Positions 1 to 10,700 of a stretch of 64,000 bases of DNA are shown piece after piece. Made by a program: the position numbers and the translations under genes. Numbering within the stretch: the first letter of the stretch is position 1; every line of letters begins with the position of its first letter. The DNA is taken from assembly GCA_947000775.1 (NCBI GenBank), contig CAMQGK010000520.1, positions 62,001 to 126,000 of the forward strand. Direction: 5' to 3'. The notes beneath the pieces were generated by a model. That model was given only the letters and a program-made list of their open reading frames with translations. It made no database searches and was not told the origin of the DNA. Origin of the DNA: Pterois miles. Taxonomy: Eukaryota > Chordata > Actinopteri > Perciformes > Scorpaenidae.

Positions 1-462
1 GCTCAGCCTGACACAGGACTGGCACACAAACGCCGGCAGGTCTGCGCCCTCAGTCGGACCCAGGACAGGCCCACAAACGCCGGCGGGTCTGCGCCTTCAG
101 TTGGACCCAGCACAGGCCCACAAACGCCGGCAGGTCTGACTTCTCATTCAGAGAAAGCACAGTCCCACAAACACCGGCGGGTCTGCGCCATCAGTCGGAC
201 CCAGCACAGGCCCACAAACGCCGGCAGGTCTGACCCCTCAGTCGGACCCAGCACAGGCCCACAAACGCCAGCGGGTAGGCGCGCTCAGTCTGACACAGGA
301 CTGGAACACAAACGCCGGCAGGTCTGCGCCCTCAGCCGGACCCAGGACAGGCCCACAAACGCCGGCGGGTAGGCGCGCACAGTCTGACCCAGGACAGGCC
401 CACAAACGCCGGTAGGTCTGACCCCTCAGTCTGACCCAACAAAGGCCCACAAACGCCGGCGG

Positions 463-509
463 GTAGGCGCGCTCAGCCTGACACAGGACTGGCACACAAA
501 CGCCGGCAG
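463..509. repeat. Monomer variant A (GTAGG type, exemplar)
   Basis: A 47-bp monomer beginning GTAGGCGCGCTCAG and reading CTGACACAGGACTGGCACAC in the middle. It is set apart by GTAGG instead of GTCTG and by ACTGGCACAC where other variants have AGGCCCAC. Two sub-forms exist: CAGCCTGACAC, as here, and CAGTCTGACAC. The variant recurs throughout and usually opens a run A-B-C-D-E-F. Its TAG often closes + strand frames. Confidence 0.95.
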
Positions 510-556
510 GTCTGCGCCCTCAGTCGGACCCAGGACAGGCCCACAAACGCCAGCGG
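510..556. repeat. Monomer variant B (CAGGACAGG type, exemplar)
   Basis: A 47-bp monomer beginning GTCTGCGCCCTCAGTCGG, with CCCAGGACAGGCCC in the middle. It usually follows variant A. In this copy the end reads CGCCAGCGG; the commoner end is CGCCGGCGG, which contains the 8-bp palindrome CGCCGGCG. Confidence 0.95.
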
Positions 557-603
557 GTCTGCGCCTTCAGTTGGACCCAGCACAAGCCCACAAACGCCGG
601 CAG
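557..603. repeat. Monomer variant C (CTTCAGTTGG type, exemplar)
   Basis: A 47-bp monomer with GTCTGCGCCTTCAGTTGG in the 5' half. It is the usual left neighbour of the diverged D variant. A sister form with CTTCAGTAGG (exemplar 1922-1968) takes the same place in other HOR copies. Confidence 0.95.
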
Positions 604-650
604 GTCTGACCTTTCATTCGGAGAAAGCACAGTCCCTCAAACACCGGCGG
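604..650. repeat. Monomer variant D, most diverged (CATTCGGAGAAAG)
   Basis: A 47-bp monomer whose middle reads CATTCGGAGAAAGCACAGTC in place of the usual CAGTCGGACCCAGCACAGGC, and whose 3' part has ACACCGG instead of ACGCCGG. It is the least like the consensus of the frequent variants but keeps full length and register. Sub-forms have CATTCAGAG, CCTCAAAC or CCACAAAC, and CCATAAAC. Almost every copy sits between a C (or CTTCAGTAGG) monomer and an E monomer, so the trimer moves as a unit. Confidence 0.93.
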
Positions 651-697
651 GTCTGCGCCCTCAGTCGGACCCAGCACAGGCCCACAAACGCCGGCAG
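651..697. repeat. Monomer variant E (GCGCCCTCAGTCGG / CAGCACAGG)
   Basis: A 47-bp monomer with GTCTGCGCCCTCAGTCGG, CCCAGCACAGG and an end in CGCCGGCAG. It follows D in nearly all HOR copies. Several copies change the conserved ACGCC to ACTCC (near 2053, 7935, 13817, 20781, 23841), and this change is inherited by position. Confidence 0.93.
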
Positions 698-744
698 GTC
701 TGACCCCTCAGTCTGACCCAGCACAGGCCCACAAACGCCGGCGG
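698..744. repeat. Monomer variant F, reference monomer (GACCCCTCAGTCTG)
   Basis: A 47-bp monomer with GTCTGACCCCTCAGTCTG, CCCAGCACAGG and an end in CGCCGGCGG. I used it for the base counts. It holds three CpG sites in the last nine bases; with 12 G and 20 C the expected number is about five, so observed/expected is roughly 0.6. It usually closes the A-B-C-D-E-F hexamer (282 bp) and is followed by a GTAGG monomer. Confidence 0.95.
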
Positions 745-838
745 GTAGGCGCGCTCAGTCTGACACAGGACTAGCACGCAAACGCCGACAGGTCTGCGCC
801 CAAAGTCTGACCAAGGGCAGGCCCACAAACGCCGGCGG
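745..838. repeat. Monomer pair A' and K (CTAGCAC / CCAAAGT)
   Basis: Two 47-bp monomers. A' (745-791) is a GTAGG monomer with GGACTAGCACGC and an end in CGCCGACAG. K (792-838) reads GTCTGCGCCCAAAGTCTG and CCAAGGGCAGG, replacing the otherwise constant CTCAGT by CAAAGT. The pair stays together, for example at about 18015-18108, 30000, 35220, 47600, 57295 and 60070. That makes it a good landmark of the approximately 2-kb HOR. Confidence 0.92.
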
Positions 839-934
839 GTCTGCTCCCTCAGTCGGACCCAGGACAGGCCCACAAACGCCGGCGGGTCTGCACTACTCAG
901 TCGGACCCAGTACAGGCAAAAAAAAAGCCGGCAG
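839..934. repeat. Monomers L and G (CTCCCTCAG; 49-bp A-run monomer)
   Basis: L (839-885) has GTCTGCTCCCTCAG. G (886-934) has GTCTGCACTACTCAG, one base longer before CTCAG than other variants, and its 3' half reads GGC followed by nine A and GCC instead of GGCCCACAAACGCC. This G copy is 49 bp. The presumed parental form, GCAAACAAAAGCC, is 48 bp (for example near 4310). The A-run forms probably arose by C-to-A change inside AAACAAAA followed by slippage. Confidence 0.92.
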
Positions 935-1075
935 GTCTGACCCCTCAGTCGGACAAAGCACAGGCCCACAAACACCGGCAGGTCTGAGCCTTCAGTCGGA
1001 CCCAGCACAGGCACACAAACGCCGGCAGGTCTGAACCCTCAGTCTGACCCAGTACAGGCCCACAAACACCAGCGG
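935..1075. repeat. Monomers H, M and N in fixed order
   Basis: Three 47-bp monomers that follow G. H (935-981) has GTCGGACAAAGCACAGG and ACACCGG. M (982-1028) has GTCTGAGCCTTCAG and CAGGCACACAAAC. N (1029-1075) has GTCTGAACCCTCAG, CAGTACAGG and an end in ACACCAGCGG. The order G-H-M-N recurs near 18.2, 19.7, 26.2, 28.2, 30.2, 35.4, 47.8 and 60.3 kb. Confidence 0.92.
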
Positions 1076-1216
1076 GTAGGCGCGCTCAGTCTGACACAGG
1101 ACTGGCACACAAACGCCGGCGGGTCTGCGCCCTCAGTCGGACCCAGCACAGGCCCACAAACGCCGGCAGGTCTGACCCCTCAGTCTGACCCAGCACAGGC
1201 CCACAAACGCCGGCGG

Positions 1217-1311
1217 GTAGGCGCGCTCAGTCGGACCCAGGACAGGCCCACAAACGCCGGCGGGTCTGCACTACTCAGTCGGACACAGGACAGGCCCACA
1301 AACGCCGGCAG
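1217..1311. repeat. Monomers O and P (48-bp CACTACTCAG class)
   Basis: O (1217-1263) is a hybrid: it starts GTAGGCGCGCTCAG like A but continues TCGGACCCAGGACAGG like B. P (1264-1311) has GTCTGCACTACTCAG and TCGGACACAGGACAGG and is 48 bp, with one extra base before CTCAG. O looks like a product of exchange inside the monomer, with the crossover near CTCAG. Confidence 0.88.
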
Positions 1312-1453
1312 GTCTGACCCCTCAGTCGGACCCAGGACAGGCCCACAAACGCCGGCGGGTCTGCGCCCTCAGTTGGACCCAGGACAGGCCCACAAACGCC
1401 GGCGGGTCTGCACTACTCAGTCGGACACAGGACAGGCCCACAAACGCCGGTGG

Positions 1454-1545
1454 GTAGGTGCGCTCAGTCTGACCCAACAGGCCCACAAACGCCGGCAGGT
1501 CTGACCACTCAGTCTGACCCAAAACAGGCCCACAAACGCCGGCAG
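1454..1545. repeat. Shortened 45-bp monomer followed by variant Q
   Basis: The monomer at 1454-1498 is 45 bp. It reads CCCAACAGGCCC where related copies read CCCAACACAGGCCC, a loss of one CA. The next monomer (Q, 1499-1545) has GTCTGACCACTCAG and CCCAAAACAGG. The pair recurs without the 2-bp loss near 7616, 13498, 18719, 20179, 23239 and later, so the loss is private to this copy. It explains the 2-bp change in spacing between this block and its 18-kb relative. Confidence 0.88.
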
Positions 1546-1921
1546 GTAGGCGCGCTCAGCCTGACACAGGACTGGCACACAAACGCCGGCAGGTCTGCGC
1601 CCTCAGTCGGACCCAGGACAGGCCCACAAACGCCGGCGGGTCTGCGCCTTCAGTTGGACCCAGCAGAGGCCCACAAACGCCGGCAGGTCTGACCTCTCAT
1701 TCGGAGAAAGCACAGTCCCTCAAACACCGGCGGGTCTGCGCCCTCAGTCGGACCCAGCACAGGCCCACAAACGCCGGCAGGTCTGACCCCTCAGTCTGAC
1801 CCAGCACAAGCCCACAAACGCCGGCGGGTAGGCGCGCTCAGCCTGACACAGGACTGGCACACAAACGCCGGCAGGTCTGCGCCCTCAGTCGGACCCAGGA
1901 CAGGCCCACAAACGCCGGCGG

Positions 1922-1968
1922 GTCTGCTCCTTCAGTAGGACCCAGCACAGGCCCACAAACGCCGGCAG
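1922..1968. repeat. Monomer variant R (CTCCTTCAGTAGG, exemplar)
   Basis: A 47-bp monomer with GTCTGCTCCTTCAGTAGG. It takes the place of C as left neighbour of D. A GCGCC form of the same AGTAGG monomer dominates from about 24.9 kb rightwards. Confidence 0.9.
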
Positions 1969-2345
1969 GTCTGACCTCTCATTCAGAGAAAGCACAGTCC
2001 CACAAACACCGGCGGGTCTGCGCCCTCAGTCGGACCCAGCACAGGCCCACAAACTCCGGCAGGTCTGACCCCTCAGTCTGACCCAGTACAGGCCCACAAA
2101 CGCCGGCGGGTAGGCGCGCTCAGTCGGACCCAGGACAGGCCCACAAACGCCGGCAGGTCTGACCCCTCAGTCTGACCCAGTACAGGCCCACAAACACCAG
2201 CGGGTAGGCGCGCTCAGTCTGACACAGGACTGGCACACAAACGCCGGCGGGTCTGCACTACTCAGTCAGACCCAGTACAAGCAAACAAAAGCCGGCAGGT
2301 CTGACCCCTCAGTTGGACAAAGCACAGGCCCACAAACACCGGCAG

Positions 2346-2439
2346 GTCTGTGCCCTCAGTCGGACCCAGTACAGGCCCACAAACGCCGGCAGGTCTGACC
2401 CGTCAGTCTGACCCAGCACAGGCCCACAAACGCCAGTGG
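2346..2439. repeat. Monomers I and J (GTCTGTGCC / GACCCGTCAG)
   Basis: I (2346-2392) has GTCTGTGCCCTCAG and CCCAGTACAGG. J (2393-2439) has GTCTGACCCGTCAG and ends CGCCAGTGG. They are followed by A and B, and then in most copies by C, D and E. The block recurs at about 6862, 8228, 12744, 14110, 15287, 16039, 21074, 25170, 32421, 38732, 44804, 51114, 58551 and 63591, which makes it a second HOR landmark. Confidence 0.92.
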
Positions 2440-5400
2440 GTAGGCGCGCTCAGTCTGACACAGGACTGGCACACAAACGCCGGCAGGTCTGCGCCCTCAG
2501 TCGGACCCAGGACAGGCCCACAAACGCCGGCAGGTCTGCGCCTTCAGTTGGACCCAGCACAGGACCACAAACGCCGGCAGGTCTGACCTCTCATTCGGAG
2601 AAAGCACAGTCCCACAAACACCTGCGGGTCTGCGCCCTCAGTCGGACCAGGCACAGGCCCACAAACGCCGGCAGGTCTGACCCCTCAGTCTGACCCAGCA
2701 CAGGCCCACAAACGCCGGCGGGTAAGCGCGCTCAGTCTGACACAGGACTAGCACACAAACGCCGACAGGTCTGACCCCTCAGTCTGACCCAGGACAGGCC
2801 CGCAAACGCCGGCAGGTCTGACCCCTCAGTCTGACCCAGCACAGGCCCAAAAACGCCGGCGGGTCTGCGCCCTCAGTCGGACCCAGGACAGGCCCAAAAA
2901 CGCCGGCGGGTCTGCACCCTCAGTCGGACCCGGGAGAGGCCCACAAACGCTGGCGGGTCTGCCGACTCAGTCGGACCAAAGACAGGCCAACAAATGCCGG
3001 CAGGTCTGACCCCTCAGCCGGACAAAGCACAGTCCCACAAATGCCGGCGGGTCTGCGCCCTCAGTCGGACCCAGGACAGGCCTACAAACGCCGGCAGGTC
3101 TGCACCCTCAGTCGGACCCACGACAGGCCCACAAACGCCGACAGGTCTGCGCCCAAAGTCGGACCCAGGACAGGCCCACAAACGCCGGCAGGTCTGCGCA
3201 CTCAGTCGGACCCAGGACAGGCCCACAAACGCCGCCGGGTCTGCACTACTCAGTCGGACACAGTACAGGCAAACAAAAGCCGGCAGGTCTGACCCCCCAG
3301 TCGGACAAAGCACAGGCCCACAAACACCGGCAGGTCTGCGCCCTCAGTCGGACCCAGCACAGGCCCACAAACGCCGGCAGGTCTGACCCCTCAGTCTGAC
3401 CCAGCACAGGCCCACAAACGTCAGCAGGTAGGCGCGCTCAGCCTGACACAGGACTGGCACACAAACGCCGGCAGGTCTGCGCCCTCAGTCGGTCCAGGAC
3501 AGGCCCACAAACGCCGGCGGGTCTGCGCCTTCAGTTGGACCCAGCACAGGCCCACAAACGCCAGCAGGTCTGACCTCTCATTCAGAGAAACCACAGTCCC
3601 ACAAACACCGGCAGGTCTGCGCCCTCAGTCGGACCCAGCACAGGCCCACAAACGCCGGCAGGTCTGACCCCTCAGTCTGAACCAGCACAGGCCCACAAAC
3701 GCCGGCAGGTCTGACCCCTCAGTGTGACCCAGCACAGGCCCACAAACGCCGGCGGGTAGGCGCGTTCAGTCTGACACAGGACTAGCACACAAACGCCGAC
3801 AGGTCTGCGCCCAAAGTCGGACCAAGGGCAGGCCCACAAACGCCGGCGGGTCTGCGCCCTCAGTCGGACCCAGGACAGGCCCACAAACGCCGGCGGGTCT
3901 GCACTACTCAGTCGGACCCAGTACAGGCAAACAAAAGCCGGCAGGTCTGACCCCTCAGTCGGACAAAGCACAGGCCCACAAACACCGGCAGGTCTGAGCC
4001 CTCAGTCGGACCCAGCACAGGCACACAAACGCCGGCAGGTCTGCGTCCTCAGTCGGACCCACGACAGGCCCACAAACGCCGGCGGGTCTGCGCCTTCAGT
4101 TGGACCCAGCACAGGCCCACAAACGCCGGCAGGTCTGACCTCTCATTCGTAGAAATCACAGTACCACAAACACCGGCGGGTCTGCGCCCTCAGTCGGACC
4201 CAGCACAGGCCCACAAACGCCGACAGGTCTGACACCTCAGTCTGACCCAGGACAGGACCACAAACGCCGGTGGGTCTGCAGTACTCAGTCGGATCCAGTA
4301 CAGGCAAACAAAAGCCGGCAGGTCTGACCCCTCAGTCGGACAAAGCACAGGCCCACGAACACCGGCAGGTCTGAGCCCTCAGTCGGACCCAGCAAAGGCC
4401 CACAAACGCCGGCAGGTCTGCGCCCTCAGTCGGATCCAGCACAGGCCCACAAACGCCGGCATGTCTGACCTCTCATTCGGAGAAAGCACAGTCCCACAAA
4501 CACCGGCAGGTGTGCGCCCTCAGTCGGACCCAGCACAGTCCCACAAACGCCGGCAGGTCTGACCCCTCAGTCTGACCCAGCACAGGCCCACAAACGCCAG
4601 CGGGTAGGCGCGCTCAGTCTGACAAAAGACTGGCACACAAACACCGGCAGGTCTGCGCCCTCAGTCGGACCCAGGACAGGCCCACAAATGCCGGTGGGTC
4701 TGCACCCTCAGTCGGACCCGGGAGAGGCCCACAAACGCCGGCGGGTCTGCGCCTTCAGTTGGACCCAGCACAGGCCCACAAACGCCGGCAGGTCTGACCT
4801 CTCATTCGGAGAAATCACAGTCCCACAAATACCGGTGGGTCTGCGCCCTCAGTCGGACCTAGCACAGGCCCACAAACACCGGCGGGTCTGCGCCCTCAGT
4901 CGGACCCAGCACAAGCCCACAAACGCCGGCAGGTCTGACCCCTCAGTCTGACCCAGCACAGGCCCACAAACGCCGGCGGGTAGGCACGCTCAGTCGGACC
5001 CAGGACAGGCCCACAAACGCCGGCGGGTCTGCACTACTCAGTCGGACCCAGTACAAGCAAACAAAAGCCGGCAGGTCTGACCCCTCAGTCGGACAAAGCA
5101 CAGGTCCACAAACACCGGCAGGTCTGTGCCCTCAGTCGGACCCAGTACTGGCCCACAAACGCCGGCAGGTCTGACCCCTCAGTGTGACCCAGCACAGGCC
5201 CACAAACGCCAGCGGGTAGGCGCACTCAGTCTGATACAGGACTGACACACAAACGCCGGCAGGTCTGCGCCCTCAGTCGGACCCAGGACAGGCCCACAAA
5301 CGCCGGCGGGTAGGCGCGCTCAGTCTGACCCAGCACAGGCCCACAAACGCCAGCGGGTAGTTGTGCTCAGTCTGACACAGGACTGGAACACAAACGCCGG

Positions 5401-7709
5401 CAGGTCTGCGCCCTCAGCCGGACCCAGGACAGGCCCACAAACTCCGGCGGGTAGGCGCGCTCAGTCTGACCCAGGACAGGCCCACAAATGCCGGTAGGTC
5501 TGACCCCTCAGTCTGACCCAACAGAGGCCCACAAACGCCGGCAGGTCTGACCTCTCATTCAGAGAAAATACAGTCCCACAAACACTGGCGGGTCTGCGCC
5601 CTCAGTCGGACCCAGCACAGGCCCACAAACACCAGCGGGTAGGCGCGCTCAGTCTGACACAGGACTGCCACACAAACGCCGGCAGGTCTGCGCCCTCAGT
5701 TGGACCCAGGACAGGCCCACAAACGCCGGCAGGTCTGACCACTCAGTCTGACCCAACACAGGCCCACAAACGCCGGCGGATAGGCGCGCTCAGCCTGACA
5801 CAGGACTGGCACACAAACGCCGGCAGGTCTGCGCCCTCAGTCGGACCCAGGACAGGCCCACAAACGCCGGCGGGTCTGCGCCTTCAGTTGGACCCAGCAC
5901 AGGCCCACAAACGCCGGCAGGTCTGACCTTTCATTCGGAGAAAGCACAGTCCCTCAAACACCGGCGGGTCTGCGCCCTCAGTCGGACCCAGCACAGGCCC
6001 ACAAACGCCGGCGGTTCTGCGCCTTCAGTTGGACCCAGCACAGGCTCACAAACGCCGGCAGGTCTGACCTCTCATTCAGAGAAAATACAGTCCCACAAAC
6101 ACTGGCGGGTCTGCGCCCTCAGTCGGACCCAGCACAGGCCCACAAACGCCGGCAGGTCTGACCCCTCAGTCTGACCCAGCACAGGCCCACAAACGCCGGC
6201 GGGTAGGCGCGCTCAGTCTGACACAGGACTAGCAGAGAAACGCTGACAGGTCTGCGCCCAAAGTCGGACCAAGGGCAGGCCCACAAACGCCGGCGGGTCT
6301 GCGCCCAAAGTCGGACCCAGGACAGGCCCACAAACGCCGGCGGGTCTGCGCCTTGAGTTGGACCCAGCACAGGCCCACAAACGCCGGCAGGTCTGACCTC
6401 TCATTCGGAGAAAGCACAGTCCCTCAAACACCGGCGGGTCTGCGCCCTCAGTCGGATCCAGCACAGGCCCACAAACGCCGGCAGGTCTGACCCCTCAGTC
6501 TGACCCAGCACAGGCCCACAAACGCCGGCAGGTCTGAACCCTCAGTCTGACCCACCACAGGCCCACAAACACCAGCGGGTAGGCGCGCTCAGTCTGACAC
6601 AGGACTGGCACACAAACGCCGGCAGGTCTGCGCCCTCAGTTGGACCCAGCACAGGCCCACAAACGCCGGCAGGTATGACCTTTCATTCGGAGAAAGCACA
6701 GTCCCTCAAACACCGGCGGGTCTGCGCCCTCAGTCGGACCCAGCACAGGCCCACAAACGCCGGCGGGTCTGCACTACTCAGTCGGACCCAGTACAAGCAA
6801 ACAAAAGCTGGCAGGTCTGACCCCTCAGTCGGACAAAGCACAGGCCCACAAACACCGGCAGGTCTGTGCCCTCAGTCGGACCCAGTACAGGCCCACAAAC
6901 GCCGGCAGGTCTGACCCGTCAGTCTGACCCAGCACAGGCCCACAAACGCCAGTGGGTAGGCACGCTCAGTCTGACACAGGACTGGCACACAAACGCCGGC
7001 AGGTCTGCGCCCTCAGTCGGACCCAGGACAGGCCCACAAACGCCGGCGGGTCTGCGCCTTCAGTTGGACCCAGCACAGGCCCACAAACGCCGGCAGGTCT
7101 GACCTCTCATTCGGAGAAAGCACAGTCCCACAAACACCGGCGGGTCTGCGCCCTCAGTCGGACCCAGCACAGGCCCACAAACGCCGGCAGGTCTGACCAC
7201 TCAGTCTGACCCAGCACAGGCCCACAAACGCCGGCGGGTAGGCGCGCTCAGTCTGACACAGGACTAGCACACAAACGCCGACAGGTCTGAACCCTCAGTC
7301 TGACACAGTACAGGCCCACAAACACCAGCGGGTAGGCGCGCTCCGTCTGACACAGGACTGGCACACAAACGCCGGCGGGTCTGCGCCCTCAGTCGGACCC
7401 AGCACAGGCCCACAAACGCCGGCGGGTCTGCACTACTCAGTCGGACACAGGACAGGCCCACAAACGCCGGCAGGTCTGACCCCTCAGTCGGACCCAGGAC
7501 AGGCCCACAAACGCCGGCGGGTCTGCGCCCTCAGTCGGACCCAGGACAGGCCCACAAACGCCGGCGGGTCTGCACTACTCAGTCGGACACAGGACAGGCC
7601 CACAAACGCCGGTGGGTAGGCGCGCTCAGTCTGACCCAACACAGGCCCACAAACGCCGGCAGGTCTGACCACTCAGTCTGACCCAAAACAGGCCAACAAA
7701 CGCCGGCAG

Positions 7710-10700
7710 GTAGGCGCGCTCAGCCTGACACAGGACTGGCACACAAACGCCGGCAGGTCTGCGCCCTCAGTCGGACCCAGGACAGGCCCACAAACGCCGG
7801 CGGGTCTGCTCCTTCAGTAGGACCCAGCACAGGCCCACAAACGCCGGCAGGTCTGACCTCTCATTCAGAGAAAGCACAGTCCCACAAACACCGGCGGGTC
7901 TGCGCCCTCAGTCGGACCCAGCACAGGCCCACAAACTCCGGCAGGTCTGACCCCTCAGTCTGACCCAGTACAGGCCCACAAACGCCGGCGGGTAGGCGCG
8001 CTCAGTCGGACCCAGGACAGGCCCACAAACGCCGGCAGGTCTGACCCCTCAGTCTGACCCAGTACAGGCCCACAAACACCAGCGGGTAGGCGCGCTCAGT
8101 CTGACACAGGACTGGCACACAAACGCCGGCGGGTCTGCACTACTCAGTCAGACCCAGTACAAGCAAACAAAAGCCGGCAGGTCTGACCCCTCAGTTGGAC
8201 AAAGCACAGGCCCACAAACACCGGCAGGTCTGTGCCCTCAGTCGGACCCAGTACAGGCCCACAAACGCCGGCAGGTCTGACCCGTCAGTCTGACCCAGCA
8301 CAGGCCCACAAACGCCAGTGGGTAGGCGCGCTCAGTCTGACACAGGACTGGCACACAAACGCCGGCAGGTCTGCGCCCTCAGTCGGACCCAGGACAGGCC
8401 CACAAACGCCGGCAGGTCTGCGCCTTCAGTTGGACCCAGCACAGGACCACAAACGCCGGCAGGTCTGACCTCTCATTCGGAGAAAGCACAGTCCCACAAA
8501 CACCTGCGGGTCTGCGCCCTCAGTCGGACCAGGCACAGGCCCACAAACGCCGGCAGGTCTGACCCCTCAGTCTGACCCAGCACAGGCCCACAAACGCCGG
8601 CGGGTAAGCGCGCTCAGTCTGACACAGGACTAGCACACAAACGCCGACAGGTCTGACCCCTCAGTCTGACCCAGGACAGGCCCGCAAACGCCGGCAGGTC
8701 TGACCCCTCAGTCTGACCCAGCACAGGCCCAAAAACGCCGGCGGGTCTGCGCCCTCAGTCGGACCCAGGACAGGCCCAAAAACGCCGGCGGGTCTGCACC
8801 CTCAGTCGGACCCGGGAGAGGCCCACAAACGCTGGCGGGTCTGCCGACTCAGTCGGACCAAAGACAGGCCAACAAATGCCGGCAGGTCTGACCCCTCAGC
8901 CGGACAAAGCACAGTCCCACAAATGCCGGCGGGTCTGCGCCCTCAGTCGGACCCAGGACAGGCCTACAAACGCCGGCAGGTCTGCACCCTCAGTCGGACC
9001 CACGACAGGCCCACAAACGCCGACAGGTCTGCGCCCAAAGTCGGACCCAGGACAGGCCCACAAACGCCGGCAGGTCTGCGCACTCAGTCGGACCCAGGAC
9101 AGGCCCACAAACGCCGCCGGGTCTGCACTACTCAGTCGGACACAGTACAGGCAAACAAAAGCCGGCAGGTCTGACCCCCCAGTCGGACAAAGCACAGGCC
9201 CACAAACACCGGCAGGTCTGCGCCCTCAGTCGGACCCAGCACAGGCCCACAAACGCCGGCAGGTCTGACCCCTCAGTCTGACCCAGCACAGGCCCACAAA
9301 CGTCAGCAGGTAGGCGCGCTCAGCCTGACACAGGACTGGCACACAAACGCCGGCAGGTCTGCGCCCTCAGTCGGTCCAGGACAGGCCCACAAACGCCGGC
9401 GGGTCTGCGCCTTCAGTTGGACCCAGCACAGGCCCACAAACGCCAGCAGGTCTGACCTCTCATTCAGAGAAACCACAGTCCCACAAACACCGGCAGGTCT
9501 GCGCCCTCAGTCGGACCCAGCACAGGCCCACAAACGCCGGCAGGTCTGACCCCTCAGTCTGAACCAGCACAGGCCCACAAACGCCGGCAGGTCTGACCCC
9601 TCAGTGTGACCCAGCACAGGCCCACAAACGCCGGCGGGTAGGCGCGTTCAGTCTGACACAGGACTAGCACACAAACGCCGACAGGTCTGCGCCCAAAGTC
9701 GGACCAAGGGCAGGCCCACAAACGCCGGCGGGTCTGCGCCCTCAGTCGGACCCAGGACAGGCCCACAAACGCCGGCGGGTCTGCACTACTCAGTCGGACC
9801 CAGTACAGGCAAACAAAAGCCGGCAGGTCTGACCCCTCAGTCGGACAAAGCACAGGCCCACAAACACCGGCAGGTCTGAGCCCTCAGTCGGACCCAGCAC
9901 AGGCACACAAACGCCGGCAGGTCTGCGTCCTCAGTCGGACCCACGACAGGCCCACAAACGCCGGCGGGTCTGCGCCTTCAGTTGGACCCAGCACAGGCCC
10001 ACAAACGCCGGCAGGTCTGACCTCTCATTCGTAGAAATCACAGTACCACAAACACCGGCGGGTCTGCGCCCTCAGTCGGACCCAGCACAGGCCCACAAAC
10101 GCCGACAGGTCTGACACCTCAGTCTGACCCAGGACAGGACCACAAACGCCGGTGGGTCTGCAGTACTCAGTCGGATCCAGTACAGGCAAACAAAAGCCGG
10201 CAGGTCTGACCCCTCAGTCGGACAAAGCACAGGCCCACGAACACCGGCAGGTCTGAGCCCTCAGTCGGACCCAGCAAAGGCCCACAAACGCCGGCAGGTC
10301 TGCGCCCTCAGTCGGATCCAGCACAGGCCCACAAACGCCGGCATGTCTGACCTCTCATTCGGAGAAAGCACAGTCCCACAAACACCGGCAGGTGTGCGCC
10401 CTCAGTCGGACCCAGCACAGTCCCACAAACGCCGGCAGGTCTGACCCCTCAGTCTGACCCAGCACAGGCCCACAAACGCCAGCGGGTAGGCGCGCTCAGT
10501 CTGACAAAAGACTGGCACACAAACACCGGCAGGTCTGCGCCCTCAGTCGGACCCAGGACAGGCCCACAAATGCCGGTGGGTCTGCACCCTCAGTCGGACC
10601 CGGGAGAGGCCCACAAACGCCGGCGGGTCTGCGCCTTCAGTTGGACCCAGCACAGGCCCACAAACGCCGGCAGGTCTGACCTCTCATTCGGAGAAATCAC

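Larger units (their letters stand above)
1..1827. repeat. HOR block, left-edge copy of the ~2-kb HOR
   Basis: Monomers run A-B-C-D-E-F-A'-K-L-G-H-M-N-A-E-F-O-P and onwards. The block matches 17269 to about 18900 at a spacing of 17,268 bp, falling to 17,266 after an A-run difference and the 45-bp monomer. From about 1.0 kb it also matches sequence 18.73 kb to the right, around 19.7-20.6 kb, including the rare CAGCAGAGG at 1652. The window starts inside a monomer, so the true left end is not seen. Confidence 0.85.
1828..7709. repeat. 5,882-bp macro-repeat, copy 1
   Basis: About 125 monomers. Every stretch compared matched the sequence 5,882 bp downstream, including rare private changes: CGGTCCAGG near 3490, CATTCGTAGAAATCAC near 4144, GGTAGTTGTGCTC near 5356 and GGTATGACC near 6672. 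It carries many one-off monomers, such as CTGCCGACTCAG (about 2960) and CCGGGAGAGG (about 2928), so inside the unit it is more heterogeneous than the right half of the window. No gene is present. Confidence 0.92.

Noticed and set aside
612..631. CENP-B box in the D monomer (TTCGGAGAAAGCACA)
   Set aside because: The TTCG and the following A fit the known box pattern, but the essential CGGG is CACA here, so the match is not credible.
2994..3386. 130-codon plus-strand open frame repeated at 8876-9268
   Set aside because: Its two copies reflect the 5,882-bp duplication, not selection on a protein. The ATG comes from a CpG transition in CAAATGCC.
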